A DNA stretch of 24,468 bases, taken from contig CAIVND010000058.1 of NCBI GenBank assembly GCA_903907185.1, positions 1 through 24,468 on the forward strand. Direction: 5' to 3'. The stretch is from an uncultured Acidimicrobiaceae bacterium. Its GTDB lineage: Bacteria > Actinomycetota > Acidimicrobiia > Acidimicrobiales > Bog-793. Made by a program: the position numbers and the translations under genes. Below the pieces are notes generated by a model. The model had not been told where the DNA came from, did no database searches, and worked only from the letters and a program-made list of their open reading frames with translations. Numbering within the stretch: the stretch's first letter is position 1; each line of letters opens with the position of its first letter. This document shows positions 7,918 to 16,549 of the stretch, in pieces.

Positions 7918-8850
7918 CTAATGGGTGCCGAGTTCGTGATCGAGGTGACCGGACGGTTCGAGTTGAAAAGTGCAGTGTTCGACCCCAAAGTGCTCGATCA
8001 GACAGGCCTGAAGTTCGTCGATGATCTGGGGAGCGTGGCCATCTGAGAAACACGAGTCTTCAACGACAACATGAGCCGACAGTGCTGGCATGTCGGAGGT
8101 GAGTGTCCAAGCGTGCACATCGTGCACGTCGATCACATGGTCGACCTCGAGCAGGTGCACCCGTATCTCGTCCAAGCTGATGTTCTCCGGTGCAGCCTCA
8201 AGCAAGATCCTCCCGGAGGCCTTCAAAAGACCCCACGATGCTCGCAGCATCAGGACGACGACGACGAGCGACGCGATGGCGTCAGCACGCTCATACCCAG
8301 TCACGATGATGGCGATCCCCGCAGCTGCGGTCGCGAGAAATCCGTAGAGATCGGTGACGATGTGCTGGTAGGCCCCTTCAACGTTCAGGCTGGAACGACT
8401 GGCCTTCGCGATGACATAGACCGTCAGAATATTTACCGCGATACCGACCAGCGCGACGGTCGTGACGGCGGAGCCGTTGACCGGCGTGATTTTTACCAGC
8501 CGATGAATCGACTCGAAGGTGACCAGCACGGCAACGAGCAGCAGCAGCACTCCATTTCCTGCCGCGGAGAGGATCTCGGCGCGTTTGAACCCGAAGGTCC
8601 ATGAACCCACCGCAGGACGCATCGCCAGTCGTGTCGCCCAGATCGAGGTGGCAAGTGCCCCGGCATCGGTCAACATGTGCCCAGCATCGGCGATGAGCGC
8701 GAGTGAGCTTGAATAAACGGCAACGATGACCTCGGCGACCATGAACAGCGTGATGAGACCAAAGGCAATCCCGAGATAGCGCGCGTCGAGCTCGCGCCCA
8801 TGGTGCTCAGTGTGATGCGCGTGCCCGCTCGACCGATGGCTGTCGTTCAT
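7918..8850 (-). CDS. Cation diffusion facilitator (CzcD/ZitB-like zinc exporter)
   Basis: A 310-residue CDF transporter that exports Zn2+ or similar divalent metals by proton antiport at the inner membrane. A His-rich N-terminus (residues 5-17) precedes six predicted membrane helices between about 26 and 200. The transport site is H58-x3-D62 in TM2 (DAGHMLTDAG) and H163-x3-D167 in TM5 (HIVTD), the HD-HD set associated with zinc. The cytoplasmic C-terminal domain carries several His (VDHVIDVHDVHAW, then HVVVEDSC). The ATG at 8850 is preceded by GGAG. It is the last gene of the minus-strand series, 66 nt after ppa. Metal specificity is inferred from motifs. Confidence 0.9.
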   Translation of the reverse strand: MNDSHRSSGHAHHTEHHGRELDARYLGIAFGLITLFMVAEVIVAVYSSSLALIADAGHMLTDAGALATSIWATRLAMRPAVGSWTFGFKRAEILSAAGNGVLLLLVAVLVTFESIHRLVKITPVNGSAVTTVALVGIAVNILTVYVIAKASRSSLNVEGAYQHIVTDLYGFLATAAAGIAIIVTGYERADAIASLVVVVLMLRASWGLLKASGRILLEAAPENISLDEIRVHLLEVDHVIDVHDVHAWTLTSDMPALSAHVVVEDSCFSDGHAPQIIDELQACLIEHFGVEHCTFQLEPSGHLDHELGTH

Positions 8851-8865
8851 GGTGCTCCAGGCTTA

Positions 8866-8900
8866 CACAATCGGTTGTGGTGTTGTACGCCTGTTGGCGT
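8866..8900 (-). terminator. Two small hairpins between ppa and the CDF gene
   Basis: CACAA/TTGTG (8866-8870 with 8875-8879) and ACGCC/GGCGT (8887-8891 with 8896-8900) lie in the 66-nt gap. They might attenuate read-through from ppa into the transporter gene. Stems are only 5 bp. Confidence 0.3.
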
Positions 8901-8916
8901 CAGCGATTCATCTCGA

Positions 8917-9408
8917 TCAGTGGGCGCCGTGTTCCTTCTCCCGAGCAAATGCAGCAACGATCTCTCGTTCGGCGGCGGCACGATCCTCCCAGTGCAGCTC
9001 TGAGACCATCTTGCCGGGTTCGAGCGCCTTGTAGACCTCGAAGAAGTGCTGGATGATGCCACGTTGATGGGCTGGAATATCGGAGAGATCTTGCATGTGA
9101 CCATAGCGAGGATCAGTAGACGGGACGCAGATGACCTTTGCGTCGGGACCCTTCTCGTCGGTCATCTGAAAGACCGCAATCGGCCGTGACTTGACCAAAC
9201 ATCCCGGAAAGGTTGGCTCCTCCAAGATCACCAGGGCATCGAGTGGGTCGCCATCCTCTCCGAGGGTGTCTTCGATATAGCCGTAGTCGGTGGGATAGGT
9301 GGTTGCTGTGAACAGCATGCGATCGAGTCGGATTCGGCCGCTTTCGTGGTCTACCTCGTACTTGTTGCGTTGACCGCGCGGTATCTCAACTAGAACGTCA
9401 AACTCCAT
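8917..9408 (-). CDS. ppa: Inorganic pyrophosphatase, family I
   Basis: A 163-residue soluble inorganic pyrophosphatase that hydrolyses PPi to two phosphates and so pulls biosynthetic reactions forward. The open frame extends to 9534, but the ATG at 9408 gives the canonical N-terminus (MEFDVLVEIPRG) and has AGGA about 9-10 nt upstream. Active-site elements are E8, K16 (RNKYE), the YPTDYGYI segment at 38-45, D52/D54/D57 in EDGDPLDALV, and later D and K residues in the DEKGPDAKVI region. Length matches bacterial hexameric PPases. It lies 88 nt downstream of the IMPase-family gene, with a two-stem structure in the gap. Confidence 0.95.
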   Translation of the reverse strand: MEFDVLVEIPRGQRNKYEVDHESGRIRLDRMLFTATTYPTDYGYIEDTLGEDGDPLDALVILEEPTFPGCLVKSRPIAVFQMTDEKGPDAKVICVPSTDPRYGHMQDLSDIPAHQRGIIQHFFEVYKALEPGKMVSELHWEDRAAAEREIVAAFAREKEHGAH

Positions 9409-9440
9409 CTGTTGCTTCCTCTCGTCTCCACACTGTGGCG

Positions 9441-9483
9441 ATATTTGCTCTTCAGGTTGTCGGCTAACGCCGACCGCAAATAT
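9441..9483 (-). terminator. Nested hairpin between the IMPase-family gene and ppa
   Basis: The outer stem is ATATTTGC at 9441-9448 with GCAAATAT at 9476-9483 (8 bp, perfect). The inner stem is GTCGGC at 9459-9464 with GCCGAC at 9469-9474 (6 bp, TAAC loop). It lies 14 nt after the IMPase-family stop and 33 nt before the ppa start, so it could be a terminator, a processing site or a ppa leader element. Confidence 0.5.
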
Positions 9484-9496
9484 AGGCGACGACCAG

Positions 9497-10321
9497 CTAG
9501 CGATGAAGTTCGTTTGCTCGCACGATGAGGTCACGGATCTGTTCGAGCAGGTCGGGATGGGCGACGAGGAGGGTACCGTCGAGCTCTCCGCCGAGATCGA
9601 GGTCTACGCCAACATAACCCGCCTCCTGCGCTACCAGGAGTCCCGCAGCTCGGTCCCATGGCTGAAGCGCGGCCTCGTAGTAGGCATCGAGTCGGCCCGA
9701 AGCTACGTAACACAGGTCAAGCGCAGCGGCACCCTGGCGACGAATGTCGCGAACCTCGGGAAGGATCGTAACGAGCAGCTCCGCCTGGCGACGCCGCCGG
9801 CTTGCGAGGTAGTGGAAACCCGTGCCGAGGAGAACCTCTGCGAGAGGGGTCGGAGACCCGATGGTCAGTTTTCGACCATTGCAGCTCGCGCCAAATCCTC
9901 GAGCGGCACGATAGGTCTCTCGTCGAAGCGGGTCATAAACAACACCAGCGATCGTCTCGCCGTCTCTGACCGCAGCGATTGAGACGCCAAAGGAGCCGTG
10001 TCCGTAGAGAAAGTTTGTCGTGCCATCGATGGGATCGATCACCCAAGAGATCCCCGAGGTCGAGGGTCGGGTCGAGCCCTCCTCGGCAACGATGCCGTCA
10101 CGGGGACGGGCGATCGCCAACTGCGCCACGATGACCGCCTCACTCGCGTGATCAGCTGTCGAGACGAGATCGGTCGCTGAGGTCTTTCGGTCGGCCGTAT
10201 CGCGCAGCGCCAATCGAGCGTTGTCCCCACCGATCAGGCTGAGCACGTGCGCACCGGCGAGGTGTGCGATCCGTTCAGCAAGCTCCGCGAGCTCTTGGAA
10301 ATCTTCGAGTGGCGATGTCAT
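9497..10321 (-). CDS. Inositol monophosphatase family protein
   Basis: A 274-residue Mg2+-dependent phosphatase of the IMPase superfamily. Metal-binding motifs are E80-E81 (VAEEGS), D96-P97-I98-D99-G100-T101 (WVIDPIDGTTNF) and D223 in PWDRAAG. The IRRQGAAALDLCYVASGRLDAYYE segment is typical of inositol-1-phosphatase/SuhB-like members. In actinobacteria related proteins act as inositol-1-phosphatases or as HisN histidinol phosphatases; the sequence alone does not decide. The ATG at 10321 lies 6 nt after the holA stop with only a weak AGG-type ribosome binding site, so it probably relies on read-through from holA. Confidence 0.87.
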   Translation of the reverse strand: MTSPLEDFQELAELAERIAHLAGAHVLSLIGGDNARLALRDTADRKTSATDLVSTADHASEAVIVAQLAIARPRDGIVAEEGSTRPSTSGISWVIDPIDGTTNFLYGHGSFGVSIAAVRDGETIAGVVYDPLRRETYRAARGFGASCNGRKLTIGSPTPLAEVLLGTGFHYLASRRRRQAELLVTILPEVRDIRRQGAAALDLCYVASGRLDAYYEAALQPWDRAAGLLVAQEAGYVGVDLDLGGELDGTLLVAHPDLLEQIRDLIVRANELHR

Positions 10322-10327
10322 GTGAAC

Positions 10328-11389
10328 CTAACGGCGCGCAGCGGCGCGGTGCGGGCTGTTGGCAGTGGACGGTCGCGCCGGGCGTGGAGAGATGCGTGAG
10401 AGGCGGGCAACCAACACCTCCATGACCAGCTCTGGAGGCCAGGCAACCCGTCCCCGCAGATCGAGGTCGGCCTCCGCGAGCAGGGTCACTGAGTACGCAA
10501 TCTTCTCATGACCGAGTCTTCGCGCCTGGCGAAGTGCCTTGGCGGCGGGAAAGGCTCCCATGCCAACAGCGCTTGCCGCTTCGGACTCACTGAGTGAATC
10601 TTCCCCATCGAGCCGAAGCATCGCGCCAAGATGGCGGTGTAGCGAAGCAAGAATCTGCAGCGGGTGACGTTCACCTGCCTCCATCATTCGATGAAGCGTA
10701 TTGAGTGCCTTTGGTGTATCGCCCGCATCGATCGCATCGGTCAGATCCCAGGGATCCACCGATCCTTCCTGGCCGAGAAAGGGTTCGAGCTCTTCGACTC
10801 GGATCAGCGACCCGGGCCCGTAGGCGGCGGCGAGCGCACCCAGAATCCCTTCAAGCCTCGCCACGTCCTCGCCAAGATGTCCTTTGAGCAGGTTGAGCGC
10901 GCCAGCATCGAGTCGAACCGATGCGCCGGCAAGATGATCGGAAAACCAAGCGTCTCGCGCTCGCGCATTGCTGCCTGGTTGGGCCTCGATGACGTACCCA
11001 CCCTGTGCGAACGCCTTTTTCAAGGTGGGCGTGGCTGACCTCCCAGCGACGACAAAGACCAGAACGGTGGTGTCGAGTGGAGCGTTTAGGTAGGCAACGA
11101 CCTCTTTGGTCTGCGCGGCGTCGATGGCCGCCCCGTCACGGACGACGATCATTCGGCGATCACTAAGGAATGGGGGAGTGCGACAGGCATCGAGGATGGC
11201 ACCAACGGGAAGGGGCTCCTCCTTTGTTGCCTGCGTGTACTCCTCGACGATGACATTGGCGAGAGCGTCGAGTTTGGTGAGCTCGTCGAGGAGCGCAGAC
11301 AGTTCCTGGCTGACGAGTCCAGCGTCCTCGCCAGTGACGAGATAGGCAGAGGCGGGTACGCCATCGATGTGGTGGGGAGTCCCGCTCAT
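10328..11389 (-). CDS. holA: DNA polymerase III subunit delta
   Basis: A 353-residue HolA protein, the clamp-loader delta subunit that opens the beta sliding clamp. The N-terminal domain begins with SAYLVTGEDAGLV (equivalent to the usual YLL-G-D/E start), continues with ILDACRTPPFLSDRRMIVVRD and the TTVLVFVVAG strand. The DAGALNLLKGHLGEDVARLEGIL and DPWDLTDAIDAGDTPKAL blocks are characteristic of the delta middle and C-terminal domains. Length fits the family. The ATG at 11389 overlaps the folP-family stop as ATGA. Delta lacks an ATPase motif, as here. The last 25 residues are basic and low in complexity. Confidence 0.9.
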   Translation of the reverse strand: MSGTPHHIDGVPASAYLVTGEDAGLVSQELSALLDELTKLDALANVIVEEYTQATKEEPLPVGAILDACRTPPFLSDRRMIVVRDGAAIDAAQTKEVVAYLNAPLDTTVLVFVVAGRSATPTLKKAFAQGGYVIEAQPGSNARARDAWFSDHLAGASVRLDAGALNLLKGHLGEDVARLEGILGALAAAYGPGSLIRVEELEPFLGQEGSVDPWDLTDAIDAGDTPKALNTLHRMMEAGERHPLQILASLHRHLGAMLRLDGEDSLSESEAASAVGMGAFPAAKALRQARRLGHEKIAYSVTLLAEADLDLRGRVAWPPELVMEVLVARLSRISPRPARPSTANSPHRAAARR

Positions 11390-12288
11390 TGATTAAGTAT
11401 CGCCTGGATTGTGTTTACGACTCGTGCTGCGCCCTGTACGTCATGTACGCGGACGATTCGACAGCCAAGCGCGATGCCGTAGGCAACTGCCCCAAGTGTT
11501 GCCACCCTCCGTTGGTCGATCTCAAGGCCCAAAAGCTCGCCAAGAAATCCCTTGTTGGAGGCCGATAGCAGCAATGGCTGGTCAAGTGAGACGAGACGCT
11601 TGGATGCTCGTAGAAGTGCAAGTGACTGCTCAGTCGTCTTGCCGAGATCAAGCCCGGCATCAAAGATCACCTGTGCGGGGCGCAGGCCAGCAGCGAGTGC
11701 CCTATTGAGCCGCTCTAAGAGGTACTCCTCGCAGGCCGTAACGACATCATCGTTTGGATAGACCGGGTTCGGGTCATTGACGCGCGGTGCAAGCCGGATG
11801 TGCGTTGCGATGACACTCGCGCCGTTCGCGGCACAGACATTCAAATACTCTGGATCGGAAAAGCCACTGATGTCATTTCCACACACCGCACCAGCGGCAA
11901 AGGCCGCCTTCGCGACCTGCGACTGCCAGGTATCGACAGAGATGGGAACATCAAATCGTGTTGCGATTGCCTCAATGACGGGAACCACGCGTTCGATCTC
12001 CTCGATGACCGAGACCGCGGCGCCAGGCCCAGCTCGTACGCCGCCGACATCGATAATGTCCGCTCCATCCGCGTTGAGCGCACAGGATCGATCCACTGAC
12101 TGGTCGAGGTCGAAGGTTGTCCCGTTGTCAAAGAAGGAATCCGGTGTGCGATTGACGATCCCCATGATGAGCGCTCGGTGATGTACATCAAAGGAGCGAT
12201 CACCAAGTTCGATGATCCAGGGTGATCGCCCCGGTGCCAGGTCGGTTGATTGTCCAGATGATTGATTGCGCTCTGTCAAGGAGCCCAT
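11386..12288 (-). CDS. folP: Dihydropteroate synthase family protein, FolP2-like
   Basis: A 300-residue TIM-barrel protein of the dihydropteroate synthase family, which joins dihydropterin pyrophosphate and p-aminobenzoate in folate synthesis. Retained elements are MGIVNRTPDSFFD (N46), GADIIDVGG, SVDTW (D119), GNDISGF (N138), D210, K246 and IVRVHDV (R280, H282). Altered elements are the usual DPGxGFGK loop, here DAGLDLGK at 210-217; the SRK motif, here SNK at 244-246; and the HMQG-type segment, here HIRLAP. From memory these changes resemble the mycobacterial FolP2 paralogue, whose enzyme activity is doubtful. Its ATG overlaps the upstream TAA (TAATG), and its stop overlaps holA. Function as a true DHPS is uncertain. 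Confidence 0.8.
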   Translation of the reverse strand: MGSLTERNQSSGQSTDLAPGRSPWIIELGDRSFDVHHRALIMGIVNRTPDSFFDNGTTFDLDQSVDRSCALNADGADIIDVGGVRAGPGAAVSVIEEIERVVPVIEAIATRFDVPISVDTWQSQVAKAAFAAGAVCGNDISGFSDPEYLNVCAANGASVIATHIRLAPRVNDPNPVYPNDDVVTACEEYLLERLNRALAAGLRPAQVIFDAGLDLGKTTEQSLALLRASKRLVSLDQPLLLSASNKGFLGELLGLEIDQRRVATLGAVAYGIALGCRIVRVHDVQGAARVVNTIQAILNQ

Positions 12289-13004
12289 TAAAAGAGGCGT
12301 GAGGTGAGCGCTTTTCGAAAGGTCGCCTTGCGGTTGTCTTCATCGTCGATGGCCTCAAGCAGATCGAGAAACTCTTGGCGGGCGACTTCGTCGTCCTTGA
12401 CGATCTCGAGGAGTTCGGTGAGTCGGTTGTCGACCTCGGAGGTGTCGCTGAGATCTTTGACATCTTGGGATTCAGCGAGTCTGGCCCGTGCGGAGAGAAG
12501 TCGAGTATCGGCGTTCTCCGGGATGCGTGCAAGGAGCGCCAATGCCTCCTCCGATCGATCGGTGTCGATGAGCAGCTGGCTGAGGGCGATGATGGCGGTC
12601 TCGTGACCTGCCTCGAGCTCAAGTGCCTCTCGAAGTGAGGCCTCGTCGCCCTTTTCGACAAGAAGATCGGCCGCACTTGGAGCCTTCACGAGACGTTGAG
12701 CAAACTCGCGGATCTGTGCCTCGGGAATCGCGCCCGTGAACCCATCGATGACATTTCGATCTTTGATGGCAAAGACCGCGGGGATCGACTGGACCGAGAA
12801 GGCAGCCGACACGCGCGGATTCTCGTCAACGTTGACTTTGACGAGTGTGACTCCCTCAGTCTCGTCGATTACCCGTTCCAGTATTGGGCCAAGACTTTTG
12901 CAGGGTCCGCACCACGGAGCCCAGAGGTCGATGACCACGGGGGCAGAGTCTGATCTTTGGAGAACCTCAGTTTCGAAGGTGGCATCGGTGACGTCAATAG
13001 TCAT
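12288..13004 (-). CDS. Thioredoxin-TPR protein, CnoX/YbbN-like
   Basis: A 238-residue two-domain protein. Residues 1-110 are a thioredoxin fold with an intact WCGPC redox site (C32, C35) and the cis-Pro loop QSIPAVFAI. Residues about 115-238 are tetratricopeptide-like helices (EALALLARIPENADTRLLSARARLAES and the closing EFLDLLEAIDDEDN segment). This is the layout of CnoX/YbbN chaperedoxins, which protect clients from oxidation and hand them to GroEL. The ATG at 13004 was preferred over an in-frame TTG at 13031 because it gives a standard thioredoxin N-terminus; neither has a strong ribosome binding site. The stop shares one base with the folP-family ATG. Confidence 0.85.
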   Translation of the reverse strand: MTIDVTDATFETEVLQRSDSAPVVIDLWAPWCGPCKSLGPILERVIDETEGVTLVKVNVDENPRVSAAFSVQSIPAVFAIKDRNVIDGFTGAIPEAQIREFAQRLVKAPSAADLLVEKGDEASLREALELEAGHETAIIALSQLLIDTDRSEEALALLARIPENADTRLLSARARLAESQDVKDLSDTSEVDNRLTELLEIVKDDEVARQEFLDLLEAIDDEDNRKATFRKALTSRLF

Positions 13005-13073
13005 ATCGAAGACGCTACCGGTTTCACGCAAGCAATGTCACGGGCACGGTTGAGTCGACTCCTCCCACTCCTG

Positions 13074-16000
13074 CTAGGCGACGAAGTACTTCGCCCGTGG
13101 GTGGTGGCAGATAATCGCCAACGTGGTCTGTTCCGGGTCAAGCTGAAATCCCTCGCTGATGGTGACCCCAATGCGGCTTGCTTCGAGTAGGTCGACGACC
13201 TTCGCGTTGTCCTCAAGCTCCGGGCAGGCTGGGTACCCAAATGAGTACCGCCCGCCGCGGTACTTCTGTCGGAACAGGCCAAGGAGGTTTGGGCCATCCT
13301 CATTGGCAAAGCCCCACTCCTCACGGATCCGACGGTGCCAAAGTTCAGCGAGCGCCTCGGTCATCTCCACTGACAGACCGTGAAGCGCGACGTAATCGAG
13401 GTAGCGGTTCTCGGCAAAAAGTTCAGCTGCCGCAACGGATGCCTTTGCACCCATTGTGGAGACCATGAAGCCTGCGTAGTCGATCTCGCCACTCGACAAA
13501 GGACGGAAGAAGTCCGCAATACAGAGATAGGGAGCTACGCGTTGGCGGGGAAAATCGAACCGAGTGAGCTCAGTTGTTCGTTCGACGTCGCCATAGATGA
13601 TCAGCTCCGTTCCCACCGAGTTTGCAGGGAAAAAGCCGGAGACGACCTGGGGGACAAGAACGTTGTCCGACTTTGCCTGTCCGAGTCGCTGACGTAACTC
13701 GGATCGCACGCGCTCTTTAAACTCAGCGTCGTTCTCTCCCTCGTTTGGTCGGTAGCCCCACTGATTGCGAAAGAGTGCCGTCTCATTGATGTAGGCCGCA
13801 ATGTCGTCAAGTGGGATTCCCTTTGCAACCCGGCTTCCCACGAAGGGAGGCACAAAGATGGGATTGTCCATCACCACATCGGGAGACCGATCGGGGATAG
13901 TCGCGGGGTCGATCTCGGCGAGACGTTCGCTATTGCGCTTTGGCAGCACGCGGCCCGAGAGCTCGGTACCAAAGCTCGGGTCATCGACGCCGGAAGCCTT
14001 GATCTCCATCAACCGCTGAATGGTTGATAGGCCCTCAAAGGCGTCTCTTCCGTAGAAGACTTTGCCCTCGTAGACCTCGCGTAGATCATGCTCGACGTAG
14101 GTGCGCGTAAGCGCTGCTCCGCCGAGGAGTACCGGAATATTCGAAACGCTTTTGCGGTTCATCTCCTCTAAGTTGTCACGCATGATGAGTGTGGACTTCA
14201 CCAACAGGCCACTCATGCCAATGACATCTGCGTTAACTTCATTGGCCTTTTCGATCATCTCATTGATACCAACCTTGATCCCAAGGTTGTAGACCTCGTA
14301 ACCGTTATTCGTGAAGATGATGTCTACGAGGTTCTTTCCAATGTCGTGGACGTCACCCTTGACAGTTGCAAGCACGATCCGTCCTCGACCACCCGCGTCG
14401 GAGCGTTCCATGTACGGTTCGAGGTAGGCAACAGCTGCCTTCATCGTCTCAGCAGATTGGAGAACGAAGGGGAGCTGCATCTCGCCAGAGGCAAAGAGTT
14501 CGCCGACAACCTTCATGCCGGCAAGCAAGATGTCATTGACGATCTCGAGAGCGCTGTGACTCTCAAGTGCCTCCGCGAGTTCATCATTGAGGCCGTTTCG
14601 GTCGCCGTCAATGATGCGCTGAGAGAGCTTTCGATCAACCGTCCAGTCGCTTCGATCCTCGCGTTCAGCCGCTGTATCGGTGATGCCCTCGAACTTTGCA
14701 ATGAGTGCCTGGAGCGGGTCGTAGCCCTCGCGTCGGCGGTCGTAGATCAGATCGAGACAGATCTCACGGGTTTCCTCCTCGATGCGATTGAGCGGCACGA
14801 TCTTGGCAGCATGGACGATCGCTGCATCGAGACCCGCTTGAACGCACTCGTGAAGGAACACGGAGTTGAGTGCTACACGTGACACTGGCGAGAGTCCGAA
14901 CGAGACGTTCGAGAGACCAAGAACGGTATAGGCACCCGGGATCTCTGCCTTGATCGCGCGGATACCCTCAATGGTTTCGATCCCATCGCGTCGACCCTCC
15001 TCCATACCGGTCGAAAGTGGCAGCGCGAGCGCGTCGAAGAAGAGATCGGAGGCTTCGAGTCCATAACGGTTGATCGCAAGGTCCGCGATTGCTTTAGCGC
15101 TTCGCAGCTTCCACTCTGCGGTGCGGGCTTGTCCCTCCTCATCGATGCAGGTGCAGATCACCGCTGAACCATGTTCTTTTGCAAGCGACAAGAAGCTGTC
15201 GAGTCGAGTTCCCGGAGCGTCGCCATCCTCTAAGTTGACGGAGTTCAAGATGCTTCGACCGCCAAGCCACTCGAGGGCGGTGCGCACGACTGGGGGCTCG
15301 GTCGAGTCGATGACGATCGGAACGCTCGACTGTGTGGCGAGTCGGCTGATCACCTCATCCATGTCCGCTACACCGTCAGCCCCGGTGTAGTCGACACAGA
15401 CATCGATGGTGTGTGAACCCTCTTTGATCTGGTCCTTCGCCATCGCCGTTGTCGTGTCAAAATCTCCCGCCAACATGGCCTTGCGAAATCGAAGCGAACC
15501 GTTCGCATTGGTTCGTTCGCCGATCGAGAGGAACGAGAGCTCTTGAGTAAAAGGGACAAAGCTATAGAGCGATGCGGCGCCGGGTTCATGAAGTGGTTCA
15601 CGGCGTTTGGGAATGAGACCTGAACAACGATCAACGACGGCCTTAAGGTGCTCCGGTGTCGTTCCGCAGCAGCCGCCGATGACAGAGATGCCGAGTTCGG
15701 TAACGAAGTTATAGAGGTGCTCTGCTAGTTGATCGGGTGTGAGGTCGTAGTGCATCTTTCCATCGACCACTGAGGGCAGACCCGCGTTCGGTAGCGTCGA
15801 GAGCGGGATGCGCGAGTGTTCGGAGAGATAACGAAGTGGCTCGTACATCTCCTCGGGTCCGGTCGCGCAGTTGAGTCCAATCACATCTGGCCGCATGGCG
15901 TCGAGTGCGCAGAGTGCCGCCGCTACCTCAGTGCCAGGAAGCATCCTTCCAGTGAGCTCGATCGTTACCTGTACTTGGATCGGAACAGTCCGGCCAGTGG

Positions 16001-16538
16001 AGGCCATTGCGCGCCGACTTCCGATAATTGCGGCCTTCGCGCCAAGGAGATCGAAACAGGTTTCGATGAGCAAGATGTCGACACCGCCGTCGAGGAGACC
16101 TCGAGCCTGTTCCTCATAGGCATCGCGCTGTGCAGCAAAACGGATCTGCCCGAGCGAGGGTGCCTTAGTCGTTGGGCCCATGGAACCAGCAACGTATCGA
16201 CTTCGCTCTGGGGTGCTGAACTCGTCAGCGACCTCCCGTGCGAGTTCAGCCGAGGTACGTGCGAGTTCGTAGGCACGCTCGGCGATCCCATACTCAGCGA
16301 GCACGATCGAGATCGATCCAAAGGAGTTGGTTTCGATGACATCGACACCAGCATCGAGGAACCTTCGGTGGAGATCCTTGACGATGTCAGGTCGCGTTGC
16401 CACGAGCAACTCATTGCAGCCCTCAAAGTTCGCACCACCAAAGTCATCGGGTCCGAGCCCAAGTAGCTGGACATTGGTGCCGAGCGCGCCATCAAAGATG
16501 ACGACGCGCTCATTAAGAAGATCAAGGTAGCTCGACAT
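13074..16538 (-). CDS. metH: Cobalamin-dependent methionine synthase
   Basis: A 1154-residue MetH that transfers a methyl group from 5-methyltetrahydrofolate to homocysteine via cobalamin. Domains in order: homocysteine-binding barrel (about 1-310) with zinc cysteines C224 (GLNCATG) and C290/C291 (GGCCGT); pterin-binding barrel (about 330-600, with SIGERTN and IKEGSHTIDVCVDY); cap plus cobalamin-binding Rossmann domain (about 635-870) with the lower-ligand H731 in GDVHDIGKN; and the AdoMet-binding reactivation domain (about 890-1154) with GYPACPEL. It is slightly shorter than the E. coli enzyme (1227). The ATG at 16538 has GGGAGG only 2 nt upstream, an unusually close spacing. No cobalamin riboswitch was seen upstream. 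Confidence 0.96.
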   Translation of the reverse strand: MSSYLDLLNERVVIFDGALGTNVQLLGLGPDDFGGANFEGCNELLVATRPDIVKDLHRRFLDAGVDVIETNSFGSISIVLAEYGIAERAYELARTSAELAREVADEFSTPERSRYVAGSMGPTTKAPSLGQIRFAAQRDAYEEQARGLLDGGVDILLIETCFDLLGAKAAIIGSRRAMASTGRTVPIQVQVTIELTGRMLPGTEVAAALCALDAMRPDVIGLNCATGPEEMYEPLRYLSEHSRIPLSTLPNAGLPSVVDGKMHYDLTPDQLAEHLYNFVTELGISVIGGCCGTTPEHLKAVVDRCSGLIPKRREPLHEPGAASLYSFVPFTQELSFLSIGERTNANGSLRFRKAMLAGDFDTTTAMAKDQIKEGSHTIDVCVDYTGADGVADMDEVISRLATQSSVPIVIDSTEPPVVRTALEWLGGRSILNSVNLEDGDAPGTRLDSFLSLAKEHGSAVICTCIDEEGQARTAEWKLRSAKAIADLAINRYGLEASDLFFDALALPLSTGMEEGRRDGIETIEGIRAIKAEIPGAYTVLGLSNVSFGLSPVSRVALNSVFLHECVQAGLDAAIVHAAKIVPLNRIEEETREICLDLIYDRRREGYDPLQALIAKFEGITDTAAEREDRSDWTVDRKLSQRIIDGDRNGLNDELAEALESHSALEIVNDILLAGMKVVGELFASGEMQLPFVLQSAETMKAAVAYLEPYMERSDAGGRGRIVLATVKGDVHDIGKNLVDIIFTNNGYEVYNLGIKVGINEMIEKANEVNADVIGMSGLLVKSTLIMRDNLEEMNRKSVSNIPVLLGGAALTRTYVEHDLREVYEGKVFYGRDAFEGLSTIQRLMEIKASGVDDPSFGTELSGRVLPKRNSERLAEIDPATIPDRSPDVVMDNPIFVPPFVGSRVAKGIPLDDIAAYINETALFRNQWGYRPNEGENDAEFKERVRSELRQRLGQAKSDNVLVPQVVSGFFPANSVGTELIIYGDVERTTELTRFDFPRQRVAPYLCIADFFRPLSSGEIDYAGFMVSTMGAKASVAAAELFAENRYLDYVALHGLSVEMTEALAELWHRRIREEWGFANEDGPNLLGLFRQKYRGGRYSFGYPACPELEDNAKVVDLLEASRIGVTISEGFQLDPEQTTLAIICHHPRAKYFVA

Positions 16539-16549
16539 AGCCTCCCAGG

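Noticed and set aside
8071..8604. A 177-codon plus-strand open frame inside the CDF transporter gene.
   Set aside because: It is antisense to a gene with complete transport motifs; its translation is rich in Asp, Arg and Gln and looks like a codon-bias shadow.
13052..13061. The 10-bp palindrome GAGTCGACTC between metH and the thioredoxin-TPR gene.
   Set aside because: It is short, has no loop and no T-run, and is likely to occur by chance.
15816..16525. Long plus- and minus-strand open frames (186-216 codons) within metH.
   Set aside because: They overlap the homocysteine-binding domain of metH in other frames, and MetH motifs there are intact.
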